Origin: an uncultured Cohaesibacter sp.
GTDB lineage: Bacteria > Pseudomonadota > Alphaproteobacteria > Rhizobiales > Cohaesibacteraceae
DNA: 64,000 nt
Assembly: GCF_963666525.1 (NCBI RefSeq)
Contig: NZ_OY762905.1
Span: 744,001 to 808,000, forward strand
Direction: 5' to 3'
Positions within the stretch are counted from its first letter, which is position 1; each line of letters opens with the position of its first letter. The translations under genes were made by a program, and so were the position numbers. The notes under the pieces were generated by a model that was given only the letters and a program-made list of their open reading frames with translations, did not search any database and was not told the DNA's origin. Shown here piece after piece: positions 62,104 through 64,000 of the stretch.

Positions 62104-63284
62104 ATCTGGCGATCAAGGATATCCGCTACAGTCTTGGCCGCTTTCTGCTGACGGCAGCAGGGGTCGGTTTCCTGATCACAGCCTCCATCGGCATGGTCGG
62201 GCTCTATCGCGGCATCGTCGCAGATGCACTGCTGCTGATCGAGCAAATCGGCGCCGACCTCTGGGTCGTACAGGGCGGGCATTCCGGCCCCTTTTCGGAA
62301 AGCTCGGCCATTTCGACCGACATGGATCGCAGGGTTGCTGGTGTGGTCGGCGTTGCCGCCGTGCGTCGCTTCACACAGACCAGCCAGCAGGTGAGTTTCA
62401 ATGACAGGAGCGTTCGCGCCACCATCACCGCAATCGACTTTCCGAGCGACACGGGCGACTGGATCAACCTTACGGCAGGGCACCATCTGCGCAATGGCCA
62501 CTATGAGGTGATTGCCAACGACAATCTCGGCCTTGCGCTTGGCACCTCCATCACCGTGGGACGTGACCAGTATCGTGTGGTCGGGCTGACCTCCGGCATG
62601 GTCGACATGGGCGGTGACGGCCTGATGTTCATGAGCGTCAATGACGTGATCACCATCATGAAGCGCCGGACCAACGAAGAGATCCTGCTGGCGCGCAACT
62701 CCGATCTGGCGTCAGGCCTTGCTACCGGCAGCTCTGGTGTCAATGGCGGCTCCGTGGATGGCGCGCTCGACAACCAGAAAATCGCTGCCGTGCTGGTAAC
62801 CCTCAGCCCGGCGGCCGATGAACAGGCCGTGCGCGAAGCCCTGCTCGCATGGGGCGATGTCAATGTAATGAGCGGACAGGACCAGAAGGATCTGCTGCTC
62901 AACCAGCGTCTGCTCCGCCTGCGCATCCAGATTCTCGCCTTCACCGGCGTTCTGCTGGTCGTGATGGCCATCGTCATCTCCCTCATCATCTACATGCTGA
63001 CGATCGAAAAACTGCACCAGATTGCCATGCTCAAGCTGATTGGTGCCCGCAACAGTGTGGTGATCAACATGATCGTGCAGCAGGCCTTTCTGATCGGAGC
63101 GGGAGGCTTTGCCTTCGGCATCGGATTGGCCCGCCTCATCTTCCCGCATTTCCCACGCCGGGTGGTGATGGACCTTCACGATCTGGGCCTCTTGGCAATG
63201 ACCGTTGCGGTCATCTGCGCATTTGCCAGTCTGATGGGAATTTCGCGCGCCCTCAAGGTGCGGGCCCAGGAGGTCCTGTCATGA
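62100..63284 (+). CDS. FtsX-type ABC export permease (DevC-like)
   Basis: 394 aa. An N-terminal helix, a large periplasmic domain (about 50-270) and three C-terminal helices (LAFTGVLLVVMAIVISLIIYML onward), the MacB/DevC/FtsX arrangement. The layout adaptor-permease-ATPase matches DevBCA exporters. Overlaps both neighbours by four bases (ATGA). Confidence 0.88.
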   Translation: MNLAIKDIRYSLGRFLLTAAGVGFLITASIGMVGLYRGIVADALLLIEQIGADLWVVQGGHSGPFSESSAISTDMDRRVAGVVGVAAVRRFTQTSQQVSFNDRSVRATITAIDFPSDTGDWINLTAGHHLRNGHYEVIANDNLGLALGTSITVGRDQYRVVGLTSGMVDMGGDGLMFMSVNDVITIMKRRTNEEILLARNSDLASGLATGSSGVNGGSVDGALDNQKIAAVLVTLSPAADEQAVREALLAWGDVNVMSGQDQKDLLLNQRLLRLRIQILAFTGVLLVVMAIVISLIIYMLTIEKLHQIAMLKLIGARNSVVINMIVQQAFLIGAGGFAFGIGLARLIFPHFPRRVVMDLHDLGLLAMTVAVICAFASLMGISRALKVRAQEVLS

Positions 63285-63994
63285 CCGCAACACCTGTTCT
63301 GTCGATCCGAAACGCCAGCCGCCATTATCAGAGCGGCGACAGCATCGTCAAAGCGCTCGACGATGTCTCGATGGACATCATGCCCGGCGAGGTCGTCGGC
63401 ATCCTTGGCCCCAGCGGTTCCGGCAAGAGCACTCTCTTGCTGATCGCCGGCCTCCTGGAGCCGCCGACCCTCGGCGAAGTCTATATCGGTGGCGAGCGGG
63501 TATCCTATCCGGACGCCATGCTGGAGGGTCTGAGAAGCTTCCGCCGCCACAATATCGGCTTCGTCTTCCAGAAGGCCAATCTCATTCCCTTCCTCACCGC
63601 GCTGGAGAATGTCGCTCTGGCACTGGAGATCGATGATGTTACACCGCGCGATGCCCGGGACTATGCCCGATGGCTGCTCGGCAGCCTCGACCTTGCTCAC
63701 CGCCGCAACAACCTGCCCAAGCAGCTTTCCGGCGGCGAGCAGCAGCGGGTGGCCGTTGCCCGGGCGTTGGCCAACGATCCCCGGCTGATCCTTGCCGATG
63801 AGCCGACCGCTGCCCTTGACGGTGAGCGCGGAAAGCAGGTGATACGGCTCTTCCGGCAGATCGCCACCGAGGCCGATGCTGGCGTCGCGGTCGTTACCCA
63901 TGATCCGCGCGTGCTATCGCTGTTCGATCGCAGTTATGAGTTGCGCGACGGCAGGATCGTAAAAGGCCACCACCCTCGTCAGGAAACAGCCTGA
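63281..63994 (+). CDS. ABC transporter ATPase, LolD/DevA type
   Basis: 237 aa. Walker A GPSGSGKST near residue 45, signature LSGGEQQR near 151, Walker B LILADEPT near 170. AGGAGG seven bases before the ATG. Powers the DevC-like permease. The stop is six bases before the window end. Confidence 0.95.
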   Translation: MTATPVLSIRNASRHYQSGDSIVKALDDVSMDIMPGEVVGILGPSGSGKSTLLLIAGLLEPPTLGEVYIGGERVSYPDAMLEGLRSFRRHNIGFVFQKANLIPFLTALENVALALEIDDVTPRDARDYARWLLGSLDLAHRRNNLPKQLSGGEQQRVAVARALANDPRLILADEPTAALDGERGKQVIRLFRQIATEADAGVAVVTHDPRVLSLFDRSYELRDGRIVKGHHPRQETA

Positions 63995-64000
63995 CAGAAA

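Noticed and set aside
1-63999. CRISPR arrays, insertion sequences, prophage, rRNA
   Set aside because: No spaced direct-repeat array, transposase, integrase, phage structural gene or rRNA sequence was seen; all long genes belong to ordinary chromosomal families.

Overview
The window looks like a chromosomal segment of a marine-type alphaproteobacterium of the Hyphomicrobiales (Rhizobiales). The signs are three BA14K-family proteins, a DUF3126 protein, a BTLCP (C93-type) transglutaminase-like peptidase, a DUF2336 protein, double-PilZ and PAS_5-type proteins, CtrA-type and CcrM-type (GANTC) sites, and an EcfG-type promoter. Gene content would fit a relative of Cohaesibacter, but that genus-level guess is inference. 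Genes are dense and on both strands. I saw no rRNA, tRNA, CRISPR array, insertion sequence or prophage.

Layout. 1-2733: end of a dipeptide/oligopeptide ABC importer operon (dppA then dppB, leftward). 3067-5070: NUDIX hydrolase, CutA and NAD kinase. 5328-9215: a signalling and cell-envelope block (single-domain response regulator, Hpt protein, DUF2336 protein, lytic transglycosylase). 9216-11736: a control region with two CtrA-like boxes and a phased GANTC array, then two unrecognised genes, one encoding a secreted three-module protein. 11925-16799: housekeeping (thrS, yidD, a NifU/IscU-like scaffold, folE, hisI, CBS protein). 17116-28497: rhomboid protease, a candidate small RNA, PAS and PilZ proteins, BTLCP peptidase, gamma carbonic anhydrase, cysE, enoyl-CoA hydratase, alpha/beta hydrolase, zinc-finger protein and FAD monooxygenase. 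28597-34127: an ECF sigma factor / anti-sigma / subtilase cassette divergent from three BA14K genes. 34511-36874: a GAF-GGDEF-EAL protein and a small secreted protein.

36957-46043 is an amino-sugar catabolic locus: a divergent RpiR/MurR regulator, then nanE, a ROK kinase, an ABC sugar importer (binding protein and two permeases), nagB, nagA and the importer ATPase. This would take N-acetylmannosamine to ManNAc-6-P, GlcNAc-6-P, GlcN-6-P and fructose-6-P. No sialic acid lyase is present. 46217-53699 is a leftward operon dhaK-dhaL-tctC-tctB-tctA-aldolase with a divergent LacI regulator; it looks like uptake, phosphorylation and aldol cleavage of an unidentified small carboxylate or ketose.

53945-63994: a PQQ-type sugar dehydrogenase, a membrane protein with a LURP-one/tubby-like domain, a MarR regulator divergent from a small membrane protein across twin operators, a Cys-rich secreted protein, a two-component system, and a DevBCA-like export operon (adaptor, FtsX-type permease, LolD-type ATPase).

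The most interesting signals are the sigma/anti-sigma/subtilase cassette, in which the anti-sigma C-terminus resembles the protease prodomain; the CtrA plus phased GANTC control region; the dha/TTT/aldolase operon of unknown substrate; the ManNAc locus lacking nanA; and an orphan minus-strand candidate small RNA ahead of the rhomboid gene.
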